Shown in pieces: positions 24,345 through 35,971 of a stretch of DNA of 64,000 bases (position 1 is the stretch's first letter; every line of letters begins with the position of its first letter). The translations under genes were made by a program, and so were the position numbers. The notes below the pieces were generated by a model. That model saw only the letters and a program-made list of their open reading frames with translations. It did no database searches and was not told the DNA's origin. The DNA is from Lepus europaeus (taxonomy: Eukaryota; Chordata; Mammalia; Lagomorpha; Leporidae): the NCBI RefSeq assembly GCF_033115175.1, contig NC_084834.1, positions 10,389,294-10,453,293 of the forward strand. Direction: 5' to 3'.

Positions 24345-26275
24345 ATTTTTCCTAAAGAAATCTTTTATTTAATGAGTAAAAATTTCATAAGCACAACTTT
24401 AGGAATATACTGATTCTTCCCACCATACACACCCTCTCACCCCAACTTCTTCTCCCTCTCCCATTTCTAGTTTCATTCTACATTAAGATTCATTTTCAAT
24501 TAACTTTATACACAGAAGACCAACTCTATACTAAGTAAAGATTTCAACAATTTGCACAACACACACACATGCACACACAGAGTGTTTGAGAACAAGTTTT
24601 ACAGTTAACTCTCATAATACAACTCATTGAGGACAGAGGTCCTGCATGGGAAGTTAGTGCACAGTGACTACTGTTGTTAATTTAACAATTAGCATTCTTA
24701 TGTATGACATCAGTGACCACCCGAAGCTCTTAACATGAGCTGCTAAGGCTATGGAAGACTTTTGAATCTGCAGACTCTGTCAGTATTTAGACAAGGCCAT
24801 AAGCAAAGTGGAAGTTTTCTCCTCTCTTCAGAGAAAAGTACATTCTTCTTTGATGGCCATTTCTTTCCACTAGGGTTTCTCTCACAGAGATACTTAATGT
24901 GGGACATTTTTTTTGGCCACAGTGTCTTGGCTTTCTATGCCTGAAATTCTCTCATGGGCTTTTCAGCCAGTGCAGAATTCCTTAAGGGCTGATTCTGAGG
25001 TCGGAGTACTATTTAAAGCAATTGTCATTCTATGAATCTGCCATGTGGACTGCTTCCCATGTTGGAACATTCTCTCTTTTTTAATTCTATTATTATTTTT
25101 ACCAGACATTTGATCTTATTTATATGATCCCTTTAACACTTATTCCTATCTATAACACTCAAGATGGCATTTTTTTATACTCCAGTTTAATGGGATGTGG
25201 GGTCCCATGGCAAGTTTTTAAACTGTATCCTTAGAATTAGGTTGTTGAAATGTGTGCAGAACTATACAACTTTACAGTTAAAAACTTCCTCCTCACTCTC
25301 TTTTTCCCACTCTTAATTTTTACTGAGATCTATTTTCAATTGACTTTATACACATATGATTAACTCTATGTTAAATAAAGAGTTCAACATATAGTATGAA
25401 AAAGAGAAAAAAAAAACTGTTCCTTGAAAGTCAAGACAAGGGCTGTTCAAGTGATTGCTTCTCCAAGTATCAATTTCATCTCTACAGATTTCCTTTTTGA
25501 TGTTCTATTAGTTATCACAGAGAAGGGACAACATATGGTATTTGTCCCTCTGGGACTGGCTTATTTCACTAAGTATGATGTTTTCCATCCATTTTTTTTT
25601 TTACTGTTGTGTAGTATTCCATAAAGTACACATCCCATAATTTCTTTATCCAGTCTTACATTGATGAGCATTTAGGTTGATTCCATATCTTAGCTATTGT
25701 GACTTGAGCTACAATAAACATGGGAGTACAGATAATCCTTTCATGTGATAATTTCATTTCCCTTGGGCAAATTCCCAGAAGTGGGATGACTGGGTCATAT
25801 GATAGAACTATAATCAGATTTCTGAGGTATCCCCATACTGTCTTCCACAGTAGTTGTACCAGTTTACATTCCCACCATGGAGTGGATTAGGGTACCTTTT
25901 CCCCTACATCCTCACCAGCATTTATTGTTTATTGGTTTCTGTATGAAAGCCAATCTAACTAGGGTGAGGTGAAACATTTGGTCTTGATTTGCATTTCCCT
26001 GATGGCTAGTGATCCTGAGCATTTTTTCATGTGTCTGTTGGCCATTTGAATTGCTTCCTTTGACAAATGCCTGGTCAAATCCTTTGCACATTTTTTAACT
26101 TGATTCTTTTATTGTTGTTGAGTTTTTTGAGCTCTGTATAGATTCTATATATTAACCCTTTATCAGTTGCATAGTTTGCAAATATTTTCTCCCATTCTTT
26201 CAGTTGCCTCTTTGCTTTGCTGAGTGTTTCTTTTGCAGTGCAGAAGCTTCTCAGCTGGATGTAACATAATTTGTC
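24345..26275 (-). mobile_element. older L1, 3' part of a split element
   Basis: Minus-strand L1: 3' UTR about 24345-25420 with two similar modules (24495-24557 and 25330-25392), then antisense ORF2 C-terminus (25420-26275), interrupted by many stops. It stops exactly where the full-length plus-strand L1 starts and continues after it at 34625, so the two pieces are one insertion. Confidence 0.92.
26263..26275 (+). repeat. 5' target-site duplication of the full-length L1
   Basis: aacataatttgtc, repeated exactly at 34612-34624. The host site lies inside the antisense ORF2 of the older L1. Confidence 0.95.
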
Positions 26276-27196
26276 GGACTGGGCGGCAAGATGGCGGAAT
26301 AGGCAGGAAGCACACTATTAGGCTGGAGAGAGAGACAGGTTAATATAAGTGGAGATACTGCAGGGTCAAGGAAGAGTAGGGGATAAAACAGCATAGGAAA
26401 CTCTTCCGGAACTAGAGATTCACAGTGTACCTGCGTGGAGAGCGTGGGAGCCCAAGATCGGGACACCAGCAGCAGACTCAACGCACCAGCGCTGGAACGC
26501 GAGGTGAGCCGAACCACAATAACCCGAGACACCAGCGGGCAAGCGGAAAGAGGAGGCTAGAGGGAACGAGGCTTGAAACTTCGTGGGGAAAAGTTCACCA
26601 GGCTAACTTGAAGAGAGAGAGGAAAAAAATAAAAAAAAGCGACCGATACGGACACAAGTTTCTCTCTCTCCGCTCACCTCTCAAAGGCGAGCAAGACAGA
26701 GCAGGCGCCATTTTGGACATACGTCATAAGCAGGGCGACCTCAGGTCTGCGCCAGCCCTGAGCCTAGCAGAAAAACCTGATTCTGGGGGGAGGGGTGAAA
26801 TAACAGGAGATTAGCATCTAACTTGGCAACCCAGTGGGAGATTGCGGGAGAATTGGTGCCCACACTGAGGGCAGCAGAGATTCCCTGTGTGGTCCGTGGG
26901 AAAGAGCTTCCGATCTCTGGCTCCTGTGGGTATATCATTTGCCTGCTAACTACCTCCAATTACATTCAGCTGTGCGGAATTACTTCCCTTTTGAATCAAA
27001 AAAGAGAGAGATTTACCACACCTAACCTGGGAGTGTCATCTTTGACACACCCTCAGCCCTGAGGAACCAAACACAGCTCTCAGTCCACACTCATCTCAAG
27101 CCTCTAAGGCTCCACTGAAAGCAGACAGTCCACTTAATATAGAGCCATAGTGTAACAAGAAAAAACACCACAGTGAAGAAACCAAATATCTCCAAC
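26276..27196 (+). promoter_or_regulatory. L1 5' UTR / internal promoter
   Basis: It opens with ggcaagatggcgg (26285-26297), matching the YY1 core aagatggc that sits near position +10 of other mammalian L1s and fixes the transcription start. The leader is GC-richer than its surroundings and contains a 129-codon Arg/Lys-rich open frame (26425-26814) of unknown meaning. Confidence 0.8.
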
Positions 27197-28207
27197 ATGC
27201 CAAACAACAAACGCAAAAACCGAGCTAACAAGAACAAGGAAGACACTATGACACCCCCAAATGAAAAAGACACCCCAATTCAAGATTATGAAGATGGGGA
27301 GATTGAAGAAATGCAAGAATCAGATCTCAAAAAATTGATAATAACATTAAGAAGTTCTCAAAAACAGATTCTTGAACTACAGAAATCCATAATGGACAAG
27401 ATAGAAAATCTCTCTCGTGAAAATGAAATATTAAGGAGGAATCAAAATGAATTGAAACAACTAGTGGAACAAGAAATGGTGATAGTGATGAGAAATCATA
27501 ATGAAATTAAGAATTCAATAGATCAAATGACAAACACATTAGAGAGCCTTAAAAACAGAATGGACGAAGCAGAAGAGAGAATATCAGACTTAGAAGACAG
27601 AGAACAGGAAAGGAAACAATCAAATCAAAGAAAAGAAGAAGAAATCAGAAACCTAAAAAATACTGTCAGGAATCTACAGGATACTCTTAAAAAACCCAAC
27701 ATTCAGGTTCTAGGAGTACCTGAAGGCATGGAGAGAGAGAAAGGATTAGAAGGCCTTTTTAGTGAGATACTAGCAGAAAATTTCCCAGGTTTGGAGGAAG
27801 ACAGAGACATCCTAATACAGGAAGCTCATAGAACCCCTAATAAACATGACCAAAAGAGATCCTCACCACGACACGTCGTAATCAAACTCACCACAGTGAA
27901 ACACAAAGAAAAGATCCTAAAATGTGCAAGAGAGAAACGCCAGATTACTCTCAGAGGATCTCCAATCAGACTGCAAGCTAGGAGAGAATGGCGAGACATA
28001 GCCCAGGTGCTAAGAGAGAAAAACTGCCAGCCCAGAATATTATATCCTGCAAAGCTCTCATTTATGAATGAAGGTGAAATAAAGACCTTTCACAGCAAAC
28101 AGAAATTGCAAGAATTTGTCGCCACTCGTCCAGCCCTGCAAAAGATGCTTAAAGATGTGTTACATACAGAAACACAGAAACACGGTCACCAATATGAAAG
28201 AAGGTAA
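27197..28207 (+). CDS. L1 ORF1 protein, RNA-binding chaperone
   Basis: Nucleic-acid chaperone that coats L1 RNA as trimers in the cytoplasmic L1 particle. I start at ATG 27197 (MPNNKRKNR); the frame is open 8 codons upstream, but only from a GTG. The 336 residues show a basic N-terminus, a long Glu/Lys heptad-rich coiled coil (about 40-165), an RRM from [10 protein letters not shown] (168) through TPRHV-like RHVVIKLT and [10 protein letters not shown], and a C-terminal domain with QARREW (260-265) and YPAKLSF. After IRL (259) the sequence passes directly into QARREW; related mammalian ORF1 proteins have roughly nine more residues there, so a small in-frame deletion is likely. Otherwise it is intact and lies 68 nt before ORF2, as expected for a bicistronic L1. 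Confidence 0.93.
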   Translation: MPNNKRKNRANKNKEDTMTPPNEKDTPIQDYEDGEIEEMQESDLKKLIITLRSSQKQILELQKSIMDKIENLSRENEILRRNQNELKQLVEQEMVIVMRNHNEIKNSIDQMTNTLESLKNRMDEAEERISDLEDREQERKQSNQRKEEEIRNLKNTVRNLQDTLKKPNIQVLGVPEGMEREKGLEGLFSEILAENFPGLEEDRDILIQEAHRTPNKHDQKRSSPRHVVIKLTTVKHKEKILKCAREKRQITLRGSPIRLQARREWRDIAQVLREKNCQPRILYPAKLSFMNEGEIKTFHSKQKLQEFVATRPALQKMLKDVLHTETQKHGHQYERR

Positions 28208-28275
28208 AGGTAGGAAACCTCACACCAAAAGATCACAGGAATCTCAAACCATATATTAGAAAGTATCTTTGGCTA

Positions 28276-31200
28276 ATGGCAGGGCAAAGTTACTCCTTCT
28301 CAATAGTCACATTGAATGTTAATGGCTTGAACTGTCCAGTTAAAAGACACCGATTGGCTGATTGGGTTAAGGAACAAAACCCATCCTTTTGCTGCTTACA
28401 AGAAACCCATCTATCCAACAATGATCCATACAAGCTGAGAGTGAAAGGCTGGAAAAAGATATACCATGCCAACAGAAATGAAAAGAGAGCGGGCGTAGCC
28501 ATCTTAATATCGGACAACATAAACTTCACCACAAAAACTGTTAGGAGAGACAAAGAGGGGCACTATTTAATGATTAAGGGATCCATTCAACAGGAAGATA
28601 TAACGATTATCAACGTATATGCACCTAATTACAGGGCACCAGCTTATTTAAAAGACTTGTTAAGGGACTTAAAGGGAGACTTAGACCCCAATACAATAGT
28701 ACTGGGGGACTTCAATACTCCACTCTCAGAGATAGACAGATCAACAGGACAGAAGATCAACAAGGAGACAGTAGATTTTAATGACACTATAGCCCAAATG
28801 GATCTAACAGATATCTACAGAACATTTCATCCTACATCTAAGGACTTTACATTCTTCTCAGCAGTACATGGAACCCTCTCTAGGATTGACCACATACTAG
28901 GCCATAAAGCAAGTCTCAGCAAATTCAAAAGAATTAGCATCATACCATGCAGCTTCTCAGACCACAAAGGAATGAAATTGGAAATTGGCAACTCAGGAAT
29001 CCCTAGAGCACGTGCAAACACATGGAGATTGAACAACATGCTCCTGAATGAACAATGGGTCATAGAAGAAATTAAAAGAGAAATCAAAAATTTTCTGGAA
29101 GTAAATGAGGATAACAGCACAACATACCAAAACCTATGGGATACAACAAAAGCAGTGTTAAGAGGAAAGTTTATAGCAATAGGTGCCTACATCAAGAAAT
29201 TGGAAAGGCACCAAATAGATGAGCTTTCAAGTCATCTCAAAGATCTAGAAAACCTGCAGCAAACCAAACCCAAACCCAGTAGGAGAAGAGAAATAATTAA
29301 AATCAGAGAAGAAATCAACAGGATTGAATCCAAAAAAACATTACAAAAAATCAGCCAAACAAGGAGCTGGTTTTTTGAAAAAATAAACAAAATTGACACC
29401 CCATTGGCCCAACTAACTAAAAAAAGAAGAGAAAAGACCCAAATCAATAGGATCAGAGATGAAATGGGAAACGTAACAACAGACGCCACAGAAATAAAAA
29501 GAATCATCAGAAATTACTACAAGGACTTGTATGCCAGCAAACAGGGAAATCTATCAGAAATGGACAGATTCTTGGACACATACAACCTCCCTAAATTAAA
29601 CCAGGAAGACATAGAAAACCTAAACAGACCCATAACTGACACAGAAATTGAAACAGTAATAAAGGCCCTCCCAACAAAGAAAAGCCCAGGGCCAGATGGA
29701 TTCACTGCTGAGTTCTACCAGACATTTAGAGAAGAACTAACTCCAATTCTCCTCAAACTATTCAGAGCAATCGAAAAAGAGGGAATCCTCCCAAATTCTT
29801 TCTATGAAGCCACCATCACCTTAATTCCTAAGCCAGAAAGAGACGCAACATTGAAAGAGAATTACAGACCAATATCCCTGATGAACATAGATGCAAAAAT
29901 CCTCAATAAAATTCTGGCCAATAGATTGCAACAACACATCAGAAAGATCATCCACCCAGACCAAGTGGGATTCATCCCCGGTATGCAGGGATGGTTCAAC
30001 ATTCGCAAAACAATCAACGTAATACACTACATTAACAGACTGCAGAAGAAAAACCATATGATTCTCTCAATAGACGCAGAGAAAGCATTTGATAAAATAC
30101 AACACCCTTTCATGATGAAAACTCTAAGCAAACTGGGTATGAAAGGAACATTCCTTAACACAATCAAAGCAATATATGAAAAACCCACGGCCAACATCCT
30201 ATTGAATGGGGAAAAGCTGGAAGCATTTCCACTGAAATCTGGTACCAGACAGGGATGCCCTCTCTCACCACTGCTATTCAATATAGTTCTGGAAGTTTTG
30301 GGCAGAGCTATTAGGCAAGAAAAAGAAATTAAAGGGATACAAATTGGGAAGGACGAACTCAAACTATCCCTCTTTGCAGATGATATGATTCTTTATTTAG
30401 GGGACCCAAAGAACTCTACTAAGAGACTGCTGGAACTCATCGAAGAGTTTGGCAAAGTAGCAGGATATAAAATCAATGCACAAAAATCAACAGCCTTTGT
30501 ATACACAGGCAATGCCACGGCTGAGGAAGAACTTCTAAAATCAATCCCATTCACAATAGCTACAAAAACAATCAAATACCTTGGAATAAACTTAACCAAA
30601 GACGTTAAAGATCTCTACGATGAAAACTACAAAACCTTAAAGAAAGAAATAGAAGAGGATACCAAAAAATGGAGAAATCTTCCATGCTCATGGATTGGAA
30701 GAATCAATATCATCAAAATGTCTATTCTCCCAAAAGCAATTTATACATTCAATGCAATACCCATCAAGATCCCGAAGACCTTCTTCTCAGATATAGAAAA
30801 AATGATGCTGAAATTCATATGGAGACACAGAAGACCTCGAATAGCCAAAGCAATCCTGTACAACAAAAACAAAGCCGGAGGCATCACAATACCTGATTTT
30901 AGGACATACTACAGGGCAGTTGTTATCAAAACAGCATGGTACTGGTACAGAAACAGATGGATAGACCAATGGAACAGAATAGAAACACCAGAAATCAATC
31001 CAAACATCTACAGCCAACTTATATTTGACCAAAGATCCAAATCTAATCCCTGGAATAAGGACAGTCTATTCAATAAATGGTGCTGGGAAAATTGGATTTC
31101 CACATGCAGAAGCTTGAAGCAAGACCCATACCTATCACCTTACACAAAAATTCACTCAACATGGATTAAAGACTTAAATCTACGACCTGAAACCATCAAA

Positions 31201-32100
31201 TTATTAGAGAGCATTGGAGAAACCCTGCAAGATATAGGCACAGGCAAAGACTTCCTGGAAAATACTCCAACAGCACAGGCAGTCAAAACCAAAATTAACA
31301 TTTGGGATTGCATCAAATTGAGAAGTTTCTGTACTTCAAAAGAAACAGTCAGGAAAGTGAAGAGGCAACCAACAGAATGGGAAAAAATATTCGCAAACTA
31401 TACTACAGATAAAGGATTGATAACCAGAATCTACAAAGAAATCAAGAAAATCCACAACAACAAAACAAACAACCCACTTAAGAGATGGGCCAAGGACCTC
31501 AATAGACATTTTTCGAAAGAGGAAATCCAAATGGCCAACAGACACATGAAAAAATGTTCAAGATCACTAGCAATCAGAGAAATGCAAATCAAAACCACAA
31601 TGAGGTTCCATCTCACCCCGGTGAGAATGGCTCACATTCAGAAATCTACCAACAACAGATGCTGGAGAGGATGTGGGGAAAAAGGGACACTAACCCACTG
31701 TTGGTGGGAATGCAAACTGGTTAAGCCACTATGGAAGTCTGTCTGGAGATTCCTCAGAAACCTGAACATAACCCTACCATACAACCCAGCCATCCCACTC
31801 CTTGGAATTTACCCAAAGGAATTTAATTTGGCAAATAAAAAAGCCATCTGCACATTAATGTTTATTGCAGCTCAATTCACAATAGCTAAGACCTGGAACC
31901 AACCCAAATGCCCATCAACAGTAGACTGGATAAAGAAATTATGGGACATGTACTCCATAGAATACTATACAGCAGTAAGAAACAACGAAACCCAGTCATT
32001 TGCAACAAGATGGAGCAATCTGGAAAACATCATGCTGAGTGAATTAAGCCAGTCCCAAAGAGAAAAATATCATTTGTTTTCCCTGATCGGTGACAACTGA
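28276..32100 (+). CDS. L1 ORF2 protein, endonuclease-reverse transcriptase
   Basis: Nicks target DNA and primes reverse transcription of L1 RNA from the nick. The 1274-residue length is within a residue or so of the mammalian norm. The N-terminal APE-type endonuclease keeps its key residues: N14, E43, D145, N147, R155, D205, D229 and H230. The reverse transcriptase contains the SPGPDGF block, [12 protein letters not shown] and catalytic FADD (residues 700-703, 30373-30384). The C-terminal region has the Cys/His motif C1129-x3-C1133-x7-H1141-x4-C1146. No stop or frameshift is present. ATG 28276 is the first in-frame start matching the family N-terminus ([14 protein letters not shown]). Translation probably follows ORF1 by reinitiation, as in other L1s (family knowledge). 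Confidence 0.96.
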   Translation: MAGQSYSFSIVTLNVNGLNCPVKRHRLADWVKEQNPSFCCLQETHLSNNDPYKLRVKGWKKIYHANRNEKRAGVAILISDNINFTTKTVRRDKEGHYLMIKGSIQQEDITIINVYAPNYRAPAYLKDLLRDLKGDLDPNTIVLGDFNTPLSEIDRSTGQKINKETVDFNDTIAQMDLTDIYRTFHPTSKDFTFFSAVHGTLSRIDHILGHKASLSKFKRISIIPCSFSDHKGMKLEIGNSGIPRARANTWRLNNMLLNEQWVIEEIKREIKNFLEVNEDNSTTYQNLWDTTKAVLRGKFIAIGAYIKKLERHQIDELSSHLKDLENLQQTKPKPSRRREIIKIREEINRIESKKTLQKISQTRSWFFEKINKIDTPLAQLTKKRREKTQINRIRDEMGNVTTDATEIKRIIRNYYKDLYASKQGNLSEMDRFLDTYNLPKLNQEDIENLNRPITDTEIETVIKALPTKKSPGPDGFTAEFYQTFREELTPILLKLFRAIEKEGILPNSFYEATITLIPKPERDATLKENYRPISLMNIDAKILNKILANRLQQHIRKIIHPDQVGFIPGMQGWFNIRKTINVIHYINRLQKKNHMILSIDAEKAFDKIQHPFMMKTLSKLGMKGTFLNTIKAIYEKPTANILLNGEKLEAFPLKSGTRQGCPLSPLLFNIVLEVLGRAIRQEKEIKGIQIGKDELKLSLFADDMILYLGDPKNSTKRLLELIEEFGKVAGYKINAQKSTAFVYTGNATAEEELLKSIPFTIATKTIKYLGINLTKDVKDLYDENYKTLKKEIEEDTKKWRNLPCSWIGRINIIKMSILPKAIYTFNAIPIKIPKTFFSDIEKMMLKFIWRHRRPRIAKAILYNKNKAGGITIPDFRTYYRAVVIKTAWYWYRNRWIDQWNRIETPEINPNIYSQLIFDQRSKSNPWNKDSLFNKWCWENWISTCRSLKQDPYLSPYTKIHSTWIKDLNLRPETIKLLESIGETLQDIGTGKDFLENTPTAQAVKTKINIWDCIKLRSFCTSKETVRKVKRQPTEWEKIFANYTTDKGLITRIYKEIKKIHNNKTNNPLKRWAKDLNRHFSKEEIQMANRHMKKCSRSLAIREMQIKTTMRFHLTPVRMAHIQKSTNNRCWRGCGEKGTLTHCWWECKLVKPLWKSVWRFLRNLNITLPYNPAIPLLGIYPKEFNLANKKAICTLMFIAAQFTIAKTWNQPKCPSTVDWIKKLWDMYSIEYYTAVRNNETQSFATRWSNLENIMLSELSQSQREKYHLFSLIGDN

Positions 32101-32360
32101 GCGCCAAAGGGGAAACCTGTTAAGTGAAATGGACACTATAAGCAACAATGAACTGATCAGCTCCTGTCCTGACTTTAGATGTACAATGTAATACTTTATC
32201 CTTTTTAGTATTTGTTGTTGTTGTTGTGGTTCTAGTACTATTGGTTGAACTCAGTAATTAACACACAATTATTCTTAGGTGTTTAAATTTTAACTGAAAA
32301 GTGATCCCTGTTAAATCTAAGAGTGGAAAAAGAGAGGGAGGAGATGAAGAGCTATGGGTT
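32101..32360 (+). other. L1 3' UTR, ancestral first part
   Basis: Aligns by eye with the 3' UTR of the older L1 (complement of about 25290-25420): gactttag, ggttgaactc, and the purine block gtggaaaaagagagggagga. Similarity ends near 32360. Confidence 0.65.
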
Positions 32361-34160
32361 ATTTAACTATGTGCTTATTTTCAAAGACTTGAATAATCAC
32401 CTTGTAACAATGATCAGTTTTGGTCTATGTTATGTCATGATTTTAAGGAATCTTATTTCAACCAGATATTTTGGATTTTGATATTGGTCTATTATGCTAT
32501 GTTATATGTGCGTACATATTGTATTTCCACATGGGGAAATTTTATTGAGAGTTTTATTTTAAATGGCTTTTAGATAAGATTGTCCATAAATTTAAGCTGC
32601 TAAAATCAATCAAAGATACATTTTAATTTGTATGACCTGAATCTGTGTATCATATGTTTTAAACTTGTTGGTAGAAAGAAACTAAAAACATTTTATATGG
32701 TTGTGCTTAAGTTTACTGGTTAAACAAACTACACCATGTTAGATATTTAAGACGTGTTTTAAAATACATGATTCTTAAAATTTATAGAAGGCATTGGACC
32801 TTCCGGTAAATGTTTTATTAAGTTCTTATCTAAAGGTTGAAACGGTTTGCTAAGTATTCATGTAATATTGCTATTGTCAGCAAGTGATCTAGGACTTGCT
32901 CCCTCATCTCCCTATTCTAAGCCCAACTTGTTCTTTCACTTCTCTATTCTCTTCAAGGTAGTGAACTAATTCTATTATGAAGGAATCTGTAGGATGCACA
33001 ATTTAATCTTTAGACCTTATAAGAGATGGCTAACATTTTTCTGTAATAGCATAGCCAAAATATGAACTTAACTAATAATCTCATAGCTAGATTCACATTG
33101 CCATCAGCGAAGTATACAGTAAGTAGGAAAAAAAAAACCTCCCTTTCAGACCAAAGGGAAAGAAAGTTTTAAAGTGAGAATATAATTTTCCTCATGGGCA
33201 TTGTCTACCTTAGAAAAACTACTACAGAACATGCCTGTGACTATAGACTTGTAGTTCAGGCCACCGAAGATTAGAGATGGGACACGGGCACTCCCTTGAC
33301 TTGCATCGTCTGGTCTGCTTTAACACAAACCAGGAGGAAAAGAAAGCTAGGCATCAGAAGCAATGGGTGGCAGGCCTATTAATGGCTGATCTGTATAGTG
33401 ATCTGCCCTCAAGGAGACCCAACAGGCCAGTCCACTGCAGTGGCTTTCAATGTGGTAAGCCTGGGCTTCAGCAGAAGTCAGCTTGTGAAGAGCCCTGGCA
33501 GCTCTGCCAAGAGTTGGATCACTGGAAATGGACCTGCCCTGGAGTCGAAGGATGCCCAGGTCAGAGCCACAGATCCTATTGGCTCCAAGCTGAAAAGCCC
33601 TTCACTCAGCCCAACTTCCAAAGTGACCACTGCAGTTGAGGGGACAGCCAAGTAGGGTCAGCAACATTGCAGGCAGAACTGTAAATTTCTTGTTAGAGAT
33701 GCCACCTGCCTTTACCTGGCCAGCTCTCCTCCCAGGCCAGCCAAGTAATGAAAGTCAACAGAGTGCCTTCCCCTAGGAGGTTCACACCTCCCTTAGGATA
33801 TACCCCATGTGAAGAGATAGATAGGTCTGGGCCTCTTAACTTACAAGGCCTAAAGCCCAACAGATTATTATCAAGCCCCTTCTATCAGTTCTATTTGCCT
33901 CTCAACCAGAAAAATTACTTGTAGCTTAGACAGCACCTTTCTTAGCTCCTCTAATAATGACTCTGTCCTTTGTTCTAGACCCTGTCTAGTGCACTTGGGC
34001 CTCATTCCTTTGTAATCATAACCTCTACTCTACCACCAATGGCTCTACTCCCAACCTGTGTGTACTGATGGTCCTCTTCCCCACTTAATGCTGTATAATT
34101 GTTCAGACCTGGTTAAGGCCACTCTTAGGATCATTGGTTACTATCCTCAACCTGTCTTTT
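32360..34160 (+). other. novel 1.8-kb segment within L1 3' UTR
   Basis: No counterpart in the older nested L1, where about 490 bp of other sequence (24800-25290) occupies this place. The first half is AT-rich and unrecognised and ends at an A10-11 run (33128-33138). The second half is GC-richer and contains the Gag/protease-like remnant. Confidence 0.7.
33310..33770 (+). pseudogene. retroviral gag nucleocapsid/protease-like remnant in L1 3' UTR
   Basis: Translation in one frame gives a charged stretch (QEEKKARHQKQ), then two degenerate zinc knuckles. The first (33451-33486) keeps CGKPG and a terminal Cys, but its His is Leu. The second (33505-33537) keeps CQELDHWKWTC, i.e. C-x4-H-x4-C, while its first Cys is Trp. 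After a frame change, GRTVNFLL (from 33672) resembles the strand before the retroviral protease active site; the active-site position is occupied by Glu-Met-Pro, so it is dead. Two knuckles followed by protease points to a class I (gamma-like) endogenous retrovirus. Sense orientation relative to L1. No LTR is seen. Confidence 0.6.
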
Positions 34161-34593
34161 ATGACCTTGTCTAAATATGATCAGAGTCGGGGAACTTGGA
34201 AGGCTTCCATAGCCTTGGCAACTCATGACGACAGCCTAGGGTGGTTACTGGCGCCATAAACTAGAGTGTCAATTTGTTGGGTCAACAACAGGAGCCACTG
34301 TGCGCTTGCTCCTGATGTGGGATCTCTGTCCTTAATGTGCTGTACATTTTGATTTGATGCTATAACTAGTACTCAAACAGTATGTTTCACTTTGTGTTTC
34401 TATGTGGGTGCAAACTGTTGAAGTATTTATACTAAATTGATCTTCTGTATATAAATAGAATTGAAAATGAATCTTGATGTGAATGGAAGGGGAGAGGGGG
34501 CGGGAGAGGGGAGGGTTGCGGGTGGGAGGGAAATTATGGGAAGGGGAAGCCATTGTAATCCATAAGCTGTATACTGGAAATTTATATTCATTA
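34161..34593 (+). other. L1 3' UTR, ancestral last part with G-rich tract
   Basis: From ccttgtctaaata on, it matches the older L1 (complement of about 24345-24797) and the copies at 40692-41012 and 45538-45939. A purine/G-run tract at 34483-34550 could form G-quadruplex RNA, a recurrent feature of L1 3' UTRs. Confidence 0.75.
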
Positions 34594-34611
34594 AATAAAA
34601 GTTAAAAAAAA
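34594..34611 (+). terminator. L1 poly(A) signal and tail
   Basis: aataaa at 34594-34599 followed by aagtt and about 8-10 A residues. The last two As may belong to the TSD. Confidence 0.9.
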
Positions 34612-34624
34612 AACATAATTTGTC
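34612..34624 (+). repeat. 3' target-site duplication of the full-length L1
   Basis: Exact second copy of aacataatttgtc. Confidence 0.95.
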
Positions 34625-35971
34625 TATTTTGGTTTTAGTTGCCTGTACTTCTGGGGTCTTTATCAAGAAATCTTTTCCTATGCCAAATTCTTGTAGGATT
34701 CCCCAAATGTTCTCTAATAATTTGATAGTATTGGATTACAGATTTAGTCTTTGGTCCATTTTCAGTGGATTTTTGTTTAAGGTGTAAGTTAGGGGCCTTG
34801 CTCCATACTTCTGCATGCAGAGCCCTAGTTTTCACAGCACTTTTTGTTGAAAAGATTGTCCTTGTTCTGGGGATTGATTTTATCTCCTTTGTCAAAGATA
34901 AGTTGGTTGTAGATGCATGGATTGATTTCTGGAGTTGCTATCCTGTTCCATTGGTCTATCCATCTGTTTTTGTACCAGTGCCAGGCTGTTTTGATTATAA
35001 CTGCCTTTTTGTATATCTTGAAATCTGGTATTATGATGCTTCTGGCTTTGTATTTGTTGTATAAGATTGATTTAGCTATTCAAGGTCTCTTGTGTTTCCA
35101 TATAAATCTCACCATCATTTTTTCTACATCTAAGAAAAATGTCCTTGATATTTTTATTGGAATTATGTTCAATCTGTATATTGCTTTCAGTAGTATGGAC
35201 ATTTTGATGATATTGATCCTTTAAATCCATTAATATGAATTTTTTTCCATTTTTTGTGTCTTCTATTTCTTTAATTGTTTATAATTCTCATCACAGAGAT
35301 CTTTGCCATCCTTGGTTAAATTTCTTCCAAGGCATTTAAATTCTTTGCACCTATTGTGAATGGAATTGATCTTACAAGTTCTTTTTCAGCCATCGCATTA
35401 TCTTTGTGTACAAGGGCCACTGATTTTTGTGTGTTAATTTTACATACTGCCACTTTACCAAACTCTTTCATGAGTTCCAGTAACCTCTTCATGGAATCTT
35501 TTGGATCATCTATATATAGAATCATGTCATCTGCAAATAGGGATAGTTTGACTTCCTCCTTTCCAATTTGTATCCCTTTGATTTCTTGTCTAATGTATCT
35601 GGCTAAAACTTACAAGACTATATTGAATGGTGAGAGTGGGCATCCTTGTCCTATTCTGGATCTCAGTGGGAATGCTTCCAACTTTTCGCCATTCAATAAG
35701 ATGCTGGCCTTGTGTTTGTCATAAATTGCCTTCATTGTGTTGCTTAATGTTTTCATCATGAAAGGATGATTTATTTTATCAAATGCTTTCTCTGAATCTA
35801 TTGAGATAACCATATGGTATTTGTTCTTCAGGTTGTTAGTATGATGTATCACATTTATTGATTGCAAATGTTGAAACATTTCTGCATATCCAGGATAAAT
35901 TCCAGTTGGTCCACATGGATAATCTTTCTGATGTGTTGTTGGATTCAATTGGCTAGTACCCTCATATGTAA

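Larger units (their letters stand above)
26276..34611 (+). mobile_element. full-length LINE-1 (rabbit L1 type), both ORFs open
   Basis: An 8.3-kb autonomous non-LTR retrotransposon. Order: 5' UTR (26276-27196), ORF1, 68-nt spacer, ORF2, an unusually long 2.5-kb 3' UTR, poly(A) signal (34594-34599) and a short A tail. An exact 13-bp TSD and a 5' end at a YY1-like site show that this is a complete insertion. No frameshift or stop interrupts either ORF, and the A tail is not degraded, which suggests a recent event. The 3' UTR carries about 1.8 kb (about 32360-34160) absent from the older L1 it interrupts. Whether it can still move is uncertain because of a probable ORF1 deletion. Confidence 0.95.

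Noticed and set aside
27173..27196. Upstream GTG start for ORF1
   Set aside because: The first ATG at 27197 fits the family start; initiation at GTG here has no support.
28290..31616. Antisense frames of 60-111 codons
   Set aside because: They are shadows of L1 ORF2, with no domain of their own.
33277..33655. The Gag-like stretch as an expressed L1 ORF3
   Set aside because: Knuckle residues are lost, the frame shifts between the nucleocapsid-like and protease-like parts, and no start context is seen. It is treated as a remnant.
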